Source: Halotia branconii CENA392 (GTDB lineage Bacteria; Cyanobacteriota; Cyanobacteriia; Cyanobacteriales; Nostocaceae). Taken from it: a stretch of 64,000 bases of DNA. Under the pieces are notes generated by a model. That model was not told the DNA's origin, searched no databases, and saw only the letters and a program-made list of their open reading frames with translations. Where the stretch lies: assembly GCF_029953635.1 (NCBI RefSeq), contig NZ_CP124543.1:3265455-3329454 (forward strand), in the 5' to 3' direction. Below, one piece after another: positions 8,523 through 16,865 of the stretch (its first letter is position 1; each line of letters opens with the position of its first letter). Position numbers and translations under genes: made by a program.

Positions 8523-9013
8523 TTATTTCTTGGAAGTCCCTAGCTCAGGCATTTCTATTTCTATACCTTTTAATTCAGCTATAGCTGCCGACGTTTTACT
8601 ATTCTCCCAGCGCTGGAAACCTGAACCTTTATCCCAACAAAGATTCTTCACCACCACATAATCAGCTTGAGCGCCACAGAAATCCGCCATAGTTTTTAAG
8701 CTAGTGATCACCGAGTAACCAAGGTTTAACACAGTCACCAGCGTTACCCTATACCCTAAGTCTCCAGCAATTTTAAACAGCCCAAATTTACTAATAATCT
8801 CCCTCGTTTTATTGCTTGATGCCCCCGGCATATCTACTATTACTGAATCTGGTGACTCCGCCTTGATCTCGGTAAAGAAGCGTTTCGTTTCTGCCACCTC
8901 GATAAAGTTCAATAGTCTTACCCCATTGCCAAAGTTTTGATAATACTCATACAGTTCTGGATTTTCTGTATCGGCATCATAAGCTAGATAATTAATTCCC
9001 TTCGAGTGAATTA
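8523..9013 (-). pseudogene. Internal fragment of a ParA/TraL-like nucleotide-binding protein, trapped between two insertion sequences
   Basis: The minus strand is open from the IS701-like end (about 9013) to a TAA at 8523 that lies inside the ISAzo13-like terminal repeat. The native part reads SKGINYLAYDADTENPELYE, then FNFIEVAETKRFF-like text, DSVIVDMPGASSNKTREII, GYRVTLVTVLNLGYSVITSL and a stretch ending GIEIEMPEL. The last residues GTSKK come from the insertion sequence. The YDADTENPEL and VIVDMPG segments match the Walker B and switch regions of MinD/ParA/TraL-type ATPases, which act in plasmid partition or transfer. The P-loop (5' end) and the true C-terminus are both missing. It cannot be functional. 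Its orientation opposes the neighbouring gene remnants. Confidence 0.65.
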
Positions 9014-10529
9014 CTGGAGTTTGGACTAAAAAGCTAGAGAAAAGCAGTCAGCAGTAACACTGACTGCCGTAAAGTCAATGAAAGTAATCAATAAATCATT
9101 GACGTGATGATCCTGACACAACTAGAAAAATTCCGCCAAGGTATCTACGATAGTTTGGGGAAGGCCAAAGATGCAGTATTTGAATTGATGGATGCAGTAT
9201 TGACAAGTCCGAGTATCCCATCATTTGTAAGCTTGTCACAAAGCCCAGTATTTCGACGGCAATGGTCGAGCATTTATGCAGCACTACATGATAGTCGTCC
9301 ACCGAAAATGTTGCTGATGAAGCTACTGGTACAGGAGGTAGAGACGGATGAACAGCCATTTCTAGCAGGAGATCATAGCTTTTGGGCAAGACCAGAAGCG
9401 AAGACACTAAAAGAAAGAACTTTTCATGGGGATAGAGGGGGGAGCATAGGCATCGGACAAAGTTACAGTACGTTAGCGTGGATACCAGAGGCGGATGGGA
9501 GTTGGGCATTACCGTTGAAACATGAACGGATAACCACCTTTGAAACGCCAACGAGTAAAGCCGCATTCCAACTAAAACTTGTCACCCGTGAGTTAGGCAC
9601 TAGACCACTTGCAGCTTATGACCGAGGCTACGGCAACGCCAAATTTGTCCAAGCCACGGAGGAGATTAACGCAGACCTATTGTTGCGTTTAGCATCTAAC
9701 CGATGTGTATGGGGTACACCCGGTACTTATAAAGGACGAGGCGCACCATGTAAACATGGTCACAAGTTTAAGCTCAATGACCCCCAAACTTGGCCAGAGG
9801 CAACTGAAACTCTGGAAGTTGAAGACCCGAAAGTTGGTCGAGTGAAAGTAATGCGTTGGAGTGGATTTCATTTCCTTCAGTCCCCAAACCGGGCAATGGA
9901 AATCATTCGCGTCGAGGTACTCCAACCAGTAGGACGTAATCGGAAGTTTCAACCTTTATGGCTAGCTTGGTTGGGTCAGACAATGCCTCCATTAGAGAAT
10001 CTCTGGCAAAAATACCTATGCCGCTTTGCTTTAGAGCATTGGTATCGATTTGCCAAGCAGAGGTTATATTGGACACAGCCTCAATTGAGTTCTACTCGGG
10101 CCGCAGAGCGATGGAGTGACTTGATGCCCCTGCTAACTTGGCAACTCTGGTTCGCAAGAGTTGCCTGTATTGATTCCCCCTTGCCCTGGCAATCGACTCA
10201 GGATAAACTGTCTCCAGGACGTGTAGCACAAGCCTTTCCTCTAATTTTAGCCACTATTGGCACTCCTGCTCAACCCCCGAAAACTCAAGGGTTATCACCT
10301 GGGCGTGCCCAAGGGCATCAGCCACCTCAACGTCCCCGTTATCTCACTGTCAAAAAACACGCATCTAAAAAACCTAAAACCGAAGAATCACTTAAGAACG
10401 CTAATCTAACTGCTGCTTAGTTTCTGCTTCTTTTTTAACGATTCCACTTAACTCAGCCTCTAACAAAGCTGGGTAACTTTCTTTTGCCTTCTCTTCATTC
10501 CTGCTAAATGCAGATTAGTCCAAACTCAA
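9014..10529 (+). mobile_element. IS701-like insertion sequence, about 1.5 kb
   Basis: Inverted ends CTGGAGTTTGGACTAA (from 9014) and CTTGAGTTTGGACTAA (reading inward from about 10529). Between them is one complete DDE transposase. A small hairpin GCAGTCAG/CTGACTGC (9044-9067) lies upstream of the transposase. The exact borders and target duplication are uncertain because the AT-rich flanks resemble each other only weakly. Confidence 0.7.
9107..10420 (+). CDS. IS701-like DDE transposase
   Basis: A 437-residue transposase of a group widespread in cyanobacteria, with a DDE_5-like catalytic core. The first acidic block is FLAGDHSFWARPEAKTLKER at about residue 90, the second is LAAYDRGYGNAKFVQATEEI near 165, and the C-terminal block is LCRFALEHWYRFAKQRLYWT near 305, carrying the third acidic residue and a basic helix. 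The tail (RPRYLTVKKHASKKPKTEES) is lysine-rich and may bind DNA. ATG at 9107 is preferred; a GTG one codon earlier is possible. The frame is intact, so the element may still be active. The family name is inferred from the motif layout. Confidence 0.8.
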   Translation: MILTQLEKFRQGIYDSLGKAKDAVFELMDAVLTSPSIPSFVSLSQSPVFRRQWSSIYAALHDSRPPKMLLMKLLVQEVETDEQPFLAGDHSFWARPEAKTLKERTFHGDRGGSIGIGQSYSTLAWIPEADGSWALPLKHERITTFETPTSKAAFQLKLVTRELGTRPLAAYDRGYGNAKFVQATEEINADLLLRLASNRCVWGTPGTYKGRGAPCKHGHKFKLNDPQTWPEATETLEVEDPKVGRVKVMRWSGFHFLQSPNRAMEIIRVEVLQPVGRNRKFQPLWLAWLGQTMPPLENLWQKYLCRFALEHWYRFAKQRLYWTQPQLSSTRAAERWSDLMPLLTWQLWFARVACIDSPLPWQSTQDKLSPGRVAQAFPLILATIGTPAQPPKTQGLSPGRAQGHQPPQRPRYLTVKKHASKKPKTEESLKNANLTAA

Positions 10530-10582
10530 GAAGTAATTCCAGTTTGAGATTAATTGTGAGATATGAGTGAGGGTTGCAGTTG

Positions 10583-12847
10583 GTGACAGAATCTAATAAA
10601 AAAATAAATCAATTCGATTTAGACTTGAATGATATATTCTTACCAAGATTTATTTTTATAGACTTACCAGATGCTATCCCAGGCGGGATTTTGCCTAATG
10701 GAGGAAAAGAGATAATTTTCGATGGACAGACAATTACACCTTTACTTCCTCTAAACCCTATACTTTTAGATTATTTCACTGCCGAAGAATTGGTTAAATT
10801 GGTTCAATTTCAGCTTATAAATGATAGTGAAGAATCAAAAGTGCGGGTAGTTTTCGATTTGCTTGCTTCTGATTTACAATATGTAACTTTACCTCATAAC
10901 TCTTGCTTTATTAAAGATTATGAAATCAAAGAAGAAAATGCTCTTCGTGAAGTACCTGTCTTAGAAGTATGGCCTAATTTCCGAGTAGAGGGGTGGAAAG
11001 AATATTATTTTTTCTACTGTGACAGTGAATTTGGAGAGGAGACTTTTCAAGTAAGTTTACCTGATATTCAAGAAGTTCATGTTTTCCAATATGGTTTGGG
11101 TTCTTATCAAATTGTTCGCTTAGAAGAATTTCCTTCACATATTATTTGTCAAGACAGTGCTAGAAACACTATTGGTTTGATTTTGCTCAAAACACCAGAA
11201 AAAATTCAGGCGACATGGACGTGGAAAATAGGAGTAAATTTTGGACAATCTTTCACTAATGTTTATGTTAATAGAAATAATATAGTTGAACCTTTACCAT
11301 TACAACAGTTGCATCTGAAAGTTACAGATTCCGATGCTTGTAATCGACTACCTGTATTATTTGAATACTTTATCCCAGAAAGTTTTATTCCATCAGAAAA
11401 GCCTTTACCATTAGAGAATATTCTGACAACTAGAGGAAAAAGAGATGTCAGTCTGGAGAACTCTCGCCCAGTTTTAGATGCTCGATTTTATTTCCCTGAT
11501 AAAGGTAAATTTAAGCTTGAAGAAGACTGGATAGAAACTAATGTAAATTTAGGTAATTTTACTTTAGCTAAACTATTTCTCCAGCACCTATCTTTGCATA
11601 TAACTGCAATGGCAGCTAAAAGAGGTGTTGGTGAGATTCAATGGTGTCTTTCATATCCATCTAAAATTTCCTTGTTTGATAAGAGAAAATATCTAAAGAT
11701 ATGGCAAGATTTAATTCAGGATTTACAAAGAAAAACAGGAATTAAACATATTTGCCCAACTATTTCTGATTCAAGTAATTTTCGCTCTGAAAGTTTAGCT
11801 TTTGGTCAATATTTTGCAGATCGAGAAGACCATAATTTAATCTGTAGCACTTGTATTTGTATTGGTGACTTGAATTCAAATATCTCCGATATTTCTGTTT
11901 GGGAAAATAATCAAATTATTCATCAATGTTCATTAAAATTCTCAGAACAAGACTTGTTTTCTAATTTTTTAAAATTAAATCCTCAGTTCCTAGAACAAAC
12001 ACTAGAAGTTAAACAAACAGACTGGCGAGGATTAGAGCAAGAGAACTTTTATGCCAAACTAAATGTATTCATGCGTTGGGAAAGTGAAAAATGGCTGAAG
12101 AATAAAAGAGCATTTGTAGAGGAAGAAGCAGATTTTCAAGGACTTATAAGACTAATAGCAATTGGTACAGCAGGGTTGTATTATTATATCGGTATACTTT
12201 TAAAAGCTCTCCAGATACGAGGAAAACTTCAACGAAAAGAAATTACTCCTGTTTATGTAGGTGGAAGAGGCTCTAGATTATTACATTGGCTAGCAATTGA
12301 AGGTCAGTTTAACCGCAATTCAAAACTAAATTTATTACTCAGCCGAATGTTAAGTAAAGGTTCTGGTTTTCCTGATACTGAAGAAATAACAAGATTGAGT
12401 AAAAGACCAAAAGATGAAATTGCTTGCGGGTTAGTAGAAGATACTAGTAGACTTCAAGAATTGATGGAAAAAGATAAAAAGATATTAATTGCTGGAGAAA
12501 ATTGTCAAGTAAATGGTAGCAAAATTAGCTGGGATTCATTATTTAAGTTAGAAAAAAATATCGAGTATTTTCAAATTGATAACCTAGAGCATCTGAAGAT
12601 GTTTTATAAGGAGTTTAACCTTGCTTTAGGAGAATTAGAAATTGATGGACTTACCCCTTTACCAGGATACCAACCTGTGCAAGGGGCAGAAGCAAATCAA
12701 AGACTATGGCAGAATATCCACAAAGAATTGACTGGATTAATGCCCAATGCAAATAAAGATTTTAGTAACATCATGATGGAACCGCCATTTATTTTAGGTT
12801 TAAAGGCTTTGTTGAGAGTATTAACCAAAGAGTGGGTTGAAACATGA
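10583..12847 (+). CDS. Actin/Hsp70-fold (ASKHA) ATPase-like protein of unknown system
   Basis: A protein of about 754 residues. It carries divergent forms of the three nucleotide motifs of the actin/Hsp70/sugar kinase superfamily in the right order and spacing: phosphate-1-like KIGVNFGQSFTNVYVNR (about 213-229), phosphate-2-like CIGDLNSNISDISVW (about 426-440) and the adenosine motif PVYVGGRGSRLLHWL (about 555-569). The first 200 residues are a separate beta-rich domain with no match I know. Start: GTG at 10583, with GAGGG 11 bases upstream; TTG at 10580 or 10574 are alternatives, and no ATG fits. It is the only intact member of the broken operon that includes the tubulin-like remnant, and its AT-rich composition matches the WD40 gene. 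It may be an energy-driven chaperone or filament protein in that system; function is unknown. Confidence 0.6.
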   Translation: MTESNKKINQFDLDLNDIFLPRFIFIDLPDAIPGGILPNGGKEIIFDGQTITPLLPLNPILLDYFTAEELVKLVQFQLINDSEESKVRVVFDLLASDLQYVTLPHNSCFIKDYEIKEENALREVPVLEVWPNFRVEGWKEYYFFYCDSEFGEETFQVSLPDIQEVHVFQYGLGSYQIVRLEEFPSHIICQDSARNTIGLILLKTPEKIQATWTWKIGVNFGQSFTNVYVNRNNIVEPLPLQQLHLKVTDSDACNRLPVLFEYFIPESFIPSEKPLPLENILTTRGKRDVSLENSRPVLDARFYFPDKGKFKLEEDWIETNVNLGNFTLAKLFLQHLSLHITAMAAKRGVGEIQWCLSYPSKISLFDKRKYLKIWQDLIQDLQRKTGIKHICPTISDSSNFRSESLAFGQYFADREDHNLICSTCICIGDLNSNISDISVWENNQIIHQCSLKFSEQDLFSNFLKLNPQFLEQTLEVKQTDWRGLEQENFYAKLNVFMRWESEKWLKNKRAFVEEEADFQGLIRLIAIGTAGLYYYIGILLKALQIRGKLQRKEITPVYVGGRGSRLLHWLAIEGQFNRNSKLNLLLSRMLSKGSGFPDTEEITRLSKRPKDEIACGLVEDTSRLQELMEKDKKILIAGENCQVNGSKISWDSLFKLEKNIEYFQIDNLEHLKMFYKEFNLALGELEIDGLTPLPGYQPVQGAEANQRLWQNIHKELTGLMPNANKDFSNIMMEPPFILGLKALLRVLTKEWVET

Positions 12848-12948
12848 TAAATTCCCACATAAATTAAAAAATCAGTAAGTTACCCTGGTAAATGAAAAAA
12901 CGACGTACCACTACTACGTCTCTTTTAAGAAAACTAAATTCCCAATTC

Positions 12949-13968
12949 CTAATTCTTACCAAACACGCTACCAAGGGCGCGCGCCATATTTTGCGGTTGC
13001 ATTGCATCCATTGCTGCTGTTGGTTCATAGCCGCAATGAACCATGCAATCGGCACATTTAGGATTACCACTGGCACGACCGTATTGACTCCAGTCAGTTT
13101 GCGCCAATAACTCTTTAAAGGTGTTGTAATAACCTTCATTCAACAGATAGCAAGGTTTTTGCCAACCGAGAACACTATAACTAGGACTACCCCAAGGTGT
13201 ACATTCATAATCCTTTTCACCAATGAGAAAATCTAGGAATAAAGGATTGTGATTGAAGTTCCAGTTTTTTGTGCCAGCTTTATAAGGAGAAAGAATTTCT
13301 CGGAACAGGGCGCGTGTTTGTTCGCGTTGGAGAAAATGATCTTGGTCTGGGGCCCATTCATAGCTGTAACCAGGAGAAATCATCATTCCATCGGTATTCA
13401 GTGTGCCTATAAAGTCAAAAAACTCTTGCATTTCTTGGCGATCGCAACCTTCAAATATAGTAGTGTTAGTAGTTACTCGAAAGCCTCTGGCTTTAGCAGC
13501 ACGAATGGTCTGCACAGCAACATCAAAAACACCTTTGCGATCAACACATTTATCGTGCCAATCTCGCATTCCATCGAGATGCACACTAAAAGTTAAATAA
13601 GGCGAAGGTTGAAATTTATCTAAGCTTTTTTCTAATAACAAACCATTGGTACACAAGTAAACATACTTCTTGCGTTCAACTAATCCCTGGACAATCTGAG
13701 CAATTTGGGGATGTAGTAGGGGTTCGCCGCCCGGAATTGAGACAACAGGTGCGCCGCACTCTTCCACGGCGGCAAAGCACTGTTCTGGGCTGAGGTTTTG
13801 CTTTAATATCTCTTTTGGATGCTGAATTTTACCACAACCATTACAAGCAAGATTACATCTAAAAAGCGGTTCTAGCATCAAGACTAAGGGAAAGCGTTTG
13901 CGTCCTAACAGACGCTGGGTAACGAGATACTTCCCGATATCCATAGCTTGTTGTAGATTAACTGCCAT
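12949..13968 (-). CDS. hpnH: Adenosyl-hopene transferase HpnH (radical SAM)
   Basis: A 339-residue B12-independent radical SAM enzyme. It adds the 5'-deoxyadenosyl radical to diploptene (hopene) to form adenosylhopane, the first step of extended hopanoid side-chain synthesis. The cluster-binding motif C38-NLA-C42-NG-C45 follows [10 protein letters not shown], and a [11 protein letters not shown]-binding motif is at about residue 100. The C-terminal region has the [17 protein letters not shown] cysteine block and ends [12 protein letters not shown], both characteristic of HpnH. Length and N-terminus ([16 protein letters not shown]) fit the family. It lies 62 bp downstream of hpnA in the same direction. 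Its product is the substrate of HpnG, encoded about 8 kb away. Confidence 0.93.
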   Translation of the reverse strand: MAVNLQQAMDIGKYLVTQRLLGRKRFPLVLMLEPLFRCNLACNGCGKIQHPKEILKQNLSPEQCFAAVEECGAPVVSIPGGEPLLHPQIAQIVQGLVERKKYVYLCTNGLLLEKSLDKFQPSPYLTFSVHLDGMRDWHDKCVDRKGVFDVAVQTIRAAKARGFRVTTNTTIFEGCDRQEMQEFFDFIGTLNTDGMMISPGYSYEWAPDQDHFLQREQTRALFREILSPYKAGTKNWNFNHNPLFLDFLIGEKDYECTPWGSPSYSVLGWQKPCYLLNEGYYNTFKELLAQTDWSQYGRASGNPKCADCMVHCGYEPTAAMDAMQPQNMARALGSVFGKN

Positions 13969-14030
13969 TTTCCAATCGCTCCTGTCTTGTATAGAAAAAC
14001 ACCCTAGTCAAAAAGGATTAACTTCATCCT

Positions 14031-15032
14031 TTAATTCACATACCCTTGATTCACAAACCAATCCACAGCATCCTTGAGCGCAGCTTGCACCGGAGACTGA
14101 GGTAAACCCAATTCTCGTACTGCCTTGGAAGCATCGTAATACATAAGTTGTTTCGCCATCCGCACACCATCCAAAGGCACTGAGGGGCTTTTTCCCAGTG
14201 GTGCAAGAATTTTTTCATCAATCCATGCCACATTGAGGGGCAACCAAGCAGGTACAGTCCGTTGGGGTGCTGCAAGATTTGTAATTTGGGCAAGTTGATC
14301 TAGTAATTGCTTTAAAGTGAGGTTTTGATGACCTAAAATATAGCGATCGCCTGATTTTCCCCTTTGCAAAGCTAGTAAATGTCCCCAAGCCACATCTCGT
14401 ACATCAATAAAATTTAGACCAGTATTTAAGTATACTGGCATTTGTCGCCGCAAAAACCGCAGAATTATATCACCAGTGGGGGTAGGCTTAATATCTAACG
14501 AGCCAATGGGGCTACTGGGATTAACAATAACTACTTCTTGACCAGTAGCGGCGGCTTGCATGGCTGCTTGTTCAGCTAAATACTTAGATTTTTTGTAGTC
14601 ACCAACCAATTTTTCTAGGGAACTTTGATGAGTTTCATCTACTACTTTACCAGATGAACCTACGCCGATAGCTGCCACAGAGCTGGTGTATACAGTGCGT
14701 TCAATTCCTGCTTTTTGGGCAGCTACTAGCACATTACGCGTACCCAACACGTTATGGCGATAGAGTAGTTCTTTGTCTGTTTGCCACAGAGAATAATAAG
14801 CTGCAACATGAAATAAGTATTGGCAACCTGCCATCTGTTGCCAGAGATTGGGGTCATTTAAGTCGCCCTGGGTAATTTCCACATCCAGACTACGTAAATT
14901 GTCTAAGTTACTACTAGGGCGTACCAGAGCTTTGACTGTGTATCTCTGTTGCAATAACAACCGTACCAAATGAGCGCCAATAAAACCTGTACCCCCGGTG
15001 ACAAAAACCTTTTGAGATTGTGGATTTAGCAA
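14031..15032 (-). CDS. hpnA: Hopanoid-associated sugar epimerase HpnA
   Basis: A 333-residue extended short-chain dehydrogenase/reductase (NAD-dependent epimerase/dehydratase). It has the NAD-binding KVFVTGGTGFIGAHLVRLL loop at the N-terminus, a catalytic YKKSK motif (Y..K) near residue 147, and the VVIVNPSSPIGSLDIKPTPT segment characteristic of the HpnA branch. It is thought to modify the sugar-derived part of hopanoid side chains; the exact reaction is not settled. The start is a TTG at 15032 giving a short MLNPQSQ extension before KVFVTGG; no ATG lies close. It precedes hpnH by 62 bp, so the two are probably one operon. Confidence 0.88.
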   Translation of the reverse strand: MLNPQSQKVFVTGGTGFIGAHLVRLLLQQRYTVKALVRPSSNLDNLRSLDVEITQGDLNDPNLWQQMAGCQYLFHVAAYYSLWQTDKELLYRHNVLGTRNVLVAAQKAGIERTVYTSSVAAIGVGSSGKVVDETHQSSLEKLVGDYKKSKYLAEQAAMQAAATGQEVVIVNPSSPIGSLDIKPTPTGDIILRFLRRQMPVYLNTGLNFIDVRDVAWGHLLALQRGKSGDRYILGHQNLTLKQLLDQLAQITNLAAPQRTVPAWLPLNVAWIDEKILAPLGKSPSVPLDGVRMAKQLMYYDASKAVRELGLPQSPVQAALKDAVDWFVNQGYVN

Positions 15033-15170
15033 TTTGGAATTTCCTGTTTTGAATTTGGCATTGGGGACTGGGAAGTAGTGATGATAAATTAAGCCTGTAT
15101 ACTTTCTGTGATAGTCTGAACATTAAAAATAACTATTTTCACTGCTATAAATTATTAAAGATTAACTATA

Positions 15171-15310
15171 GACCCTATTTCTCCAATTATTGCTGCTTTA
15201 GGCGCTGGTGCGATCGCAACACACAAAAAAATAAATTTGGCTAAAGCCACTGGAGTATCTAGATGGCTGAAGAGAGTTCCAATTACAATTCAAAGTTTGA
15301 AAATGAAGTA
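15171..15310 (+). pseudogene. Remnant of a cyanobacterial effector N-terminus (DPISPIIAALGAGAIA)
   Basis: An open frame reads DPISPIIAALGAGAIATHKK and ends at TAA about 15308. The opening resembles the short hydrophobic N-terminal module (MDPI..I..AL..GA) that begins many cyanobacterial effector proteins. The codon before GAC is ATA rather than ATG. It overlaps the next remnant in another frame. Probably decayed; low confidence. Confidence 0.3.
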
Positions 15311-15433
15311 AAAAGTGCTGTAGTTGGTGAAGGTAACGTTATCTACAACTACTTTTACTATAACGAAGAAGCAAAAGTAGAACCTGTTGATCTGGCGATC
15401 GCTACTGATGAATATCTTCCTTCTATGCCGTAG
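15263..15433 (+). pseudogene. 56-codon N-terminal remnant of a STAND-type/WD40-type effector gene
   Basis: ATG at 15263 gives MAEESSNYNSKFENEVKSAV, then GEGNVIYNYFYYNEEAKVE, and ends PSMP at TAG 15431. The segment resembles the stretch placed before the NTPase domain in cyanobacterial STAND and caspase/WD40 proteins, where the same GDNNIVYNYFYY-type wording introduces the P-loop domain. Here it stops at the edge of a dispersed repeat (ATGCCGTAGGCTTTACGGCT at about 15426), so the rest has probably been replaced by the repeat. Identification is by recall of the motif style. Confidence 0.4.
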
Positions 15434-15485
15434 GCTTTACGGCTACGCTCAGGCTAAACTCAGCACAAGTACGCTCAGTGACCGG
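15426..15485. repeat. Dispersed repeat: CCGTAGGCTTTACGGC...GCTCAGGCTAAACTCAGC
   Basis: The same wording recurs near 39889-40020 (ATGCCGTAGGCTTTATAGC and CGCTCAGGCTAAACTCAGCACAAGTACGCTCAGTG). It forms short stem-loops and is a typical interspersed repeat of heterocyst-forming cyanobacteria. Confidence 0.6.
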
Positions 15486-15535
15486 GGCAAGAGTGCAATT
15501 GATAAAATATTTATATACAAGTGAGGAAAAATTTT

Positions 15536-15820
15536 ATGCAAGCTTATAAAGTCAACGCCACAATTAATGAATTAGGCCATTTGATTATCAACGAACCTTT
15601 AAATATTGCCCCTGGTGAAGTGGAAGTTATTATTTTGCAACCAATTCCATCTCAGGAAATCTCCACAGAAGCTTCTACTAAACCACAACCAGACAAACCA
15701 AAACGGAAATCTAAAATAAAAGCATTTGCAGGTTTATTTGAAAATGCTCCTCCTGTTTCACCTGATTTTGATGCAGATGCAGCCAGATGGGAAGCCCTAA
15801 AAAAGAAGCATAATCTGTGA
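15536..15820 (+). CDS. Antitoxin of a PIN-domain toxin-antitoxin pair
   Basis: A 94-residue protein with an N-terminal beta segment (MQAYKVNATINELGHLIINE) like AbrB/MazE-type or prevent-host-death antitoxins of cyanobacteria. It is followed by a proline- and lysine-rich linker and an acidic C-terminal tail (FDADAARWEALKKKHNL) that would wrap the toxin. ATG at 15536 is chosen over the GTG at 15521 because GAGGA sits 9 bases before it. Its stop overlaps the start of the PIN gene (GTGA), a classic translationally coupled layout. It is expected to neutralise the toxin and repress the operon. Confidence 0.75.
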   Translation: MQAYKVNATINELGHLIINEPLNIAPGEVEVIILQPIPSQEISTEASTKPQPDKPKRKSKIKAFAGLFENAPPVSPDFDADAARWEALKKKHNL

Positions 15821-16236
15821 AAATCTTGTTAGATACTAATGTCATTATTGATGATGCTCTTGAACGTGAACCTTTCCTAGCAGCCAGCGAACAAGTTTTG
15901 GTAATGGTTGAGGAAAGAACAATTGAAGGTTATATTTCTGCTTCAATTGTTAGTAATTTGTACTATATTATCCGTCGCTCAAGGAATCGAGAGTGGGCTG
16001 CTAGTTATTTAAAACAGTTAGTCACTTTCTGCCGTATTGCTACTGTAGACAGCCATACAATCAACATGGCGTTAAACGTAAATTTTAAAGATTTTGAAGA
16101 TGCTATTCAATACAGCACTGCGGTAATTAATCGTTTGGATGCAATTATTACTCGCAATTCTGGAGATTTTCCTGTAGCTAGTCCCCGGATTCTTACGCCT
16201 GAACAACTAATTCAAGAATTGACAAATACACCATGA
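15817..16236 (+). CDS. PIN-domain ribonuclease toxin (VapC-like)
   Basis: A 139-residue PIN-domain protein. The first catalytic aspartate is in KILLDTNVIIDD (D6), and the last acidic cluster is NFKDFEDAIQYSTAV followed by DAIITRNSGDF, the usual ending of the PIN core. Such toxins cleave RNA. The GTG start overlaps the antitoxin stop. All expected acidic positions are visible, so it is probably active. It is followed directly by a repeat-rich intergenic stretch. Confidence 0.85.
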   Translation: MKILLDTNVIIDDALEREPFLAASEQVLVMVEERTIEGYISASIVSNLYYIIRRSRNREWAASYLKQLVTFCRIATVDSHTINMALNVNFKDFEDAIQYSTAVINRLDAIITRNSGDFPVASPRILTPEQLIQELTNTP

Positions 16237-16274
16237 GTTATCAGTTATCAGTTAAATCCTAGTTCCTTTAAATC

Positions 16275-16401
16275 AGGACTTACACAAAAATAACGTAACT
16301 TCGTCATTACGAGCAATAGCGAAGTAATCTACCCTAACGCTAGGATTGCTTCCCTACACTCCGTTCCGGTCGCAATGACAATATCGGTATTGCATAAGTT
16401 C
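16275..16401. repeat. MITE-like repeat with AGGACTTAC-type ends and an internal palindrome
   Basis: Left end AGGACTTACACA, right end a diverged complement (TGCATAAGTTCT). Inside is GTCATTACGAGC...GTCGCAATGAC, the same palindromic module as in the MITE at 24241. Related ends occur at 17163, 20102 and 51859. Confidence 0.55.
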
Positions 16402-16628
16402 TATAAATTTGAGATTTCTTGAAGAAATTGGGGATACAAATATAGGCAATATACGATCGCATTTTCGCATAACTTCAAGAGCGATCGCATCACAGTAAAA
16501 TGTGCGCCATCATTGATAAATATAGGCAATTTCAAATAGGAGAAGACCTAATGCAATCAGCGATCGCGTTTTGGGGAAAGGTGCGATTGCTATACTGAGA
16601 ACAACTTTGAGAAAGGGCGATCGCCATC

Positions 16629-16865
16629 ATGACGACACGCGAACTCTTATGCCAGGAACTAGCAAACACGTCTGATGAACTCTTGCTGCCAGTGCTGCAA
16701 TTTTTGCAATTCCTCAAAGCGCATCCTATTCAATCTGCTGATCTTGAACTTGAAACCCTGGAAACCATTATCAGTCTTTGGCAGGGATTAGCGGAGTCTG
16801 ATCGTGGTGAAGGACTTCCTGCAACCCAAGCGTTAGAAGAACTGCGTGACTTCTGCTTTTTCTGA
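16629..16865 (+). CDS. Antitoxin-like small protein running into a tandem repeat
   Basis: A 78-residue protein beginning MTTRELLCQELANTSDELLL with LPVLQFLQFLKAH, the pattern of small cyanobacterial antitoxins related to DUF2281-type proteins. The last codons (DFCFF) lie inside the first unit of the 42-bp array, so the natural C-terminus was probably replaced. No toxin gene follows. Upstream are several HIP1 sites and a GAAAGGG-like ribosome site. Confidence 0.5.
   Translation: MTTRELLCQELANTSDELLLPVLQFLQFLKAHPIQSADLELETLETIISLWQGLAESDRGEGLPATQALEELRDFCFF

Larger units (their letters stand above)
6950..8541 (+). mobile_element. ISAzo13-like (IS630-related) insertion sequence, about 1.59 kb
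   Basis: The ends are inverted repeats: AGGGACTTCCAAGGAATAAA at 6950 and its near-complement ending at 8541 (AGGGACTTCCAAGAAATAAA). Inside both ends lies a second shared block, AATGATAATCATTCT (around 6984-7000 and 8471-8488, inverted), and then a long hairpin. One transposase is encoded in two frames. No clean target-site duplication is seen (left flank ...ATAA, right flank TAGC...). The genes on the two sides also do not match, so the flanks were rearranged after or during insertion. Confidence 0.85.

Noticed and set aside
6950-10529. Composite transposon carrying the ParA-like gene as cargo
   Set aside because: The two insertion sequences belong to different families, and the cargo is cut at both ends, so it cannot be a functional composite unit.
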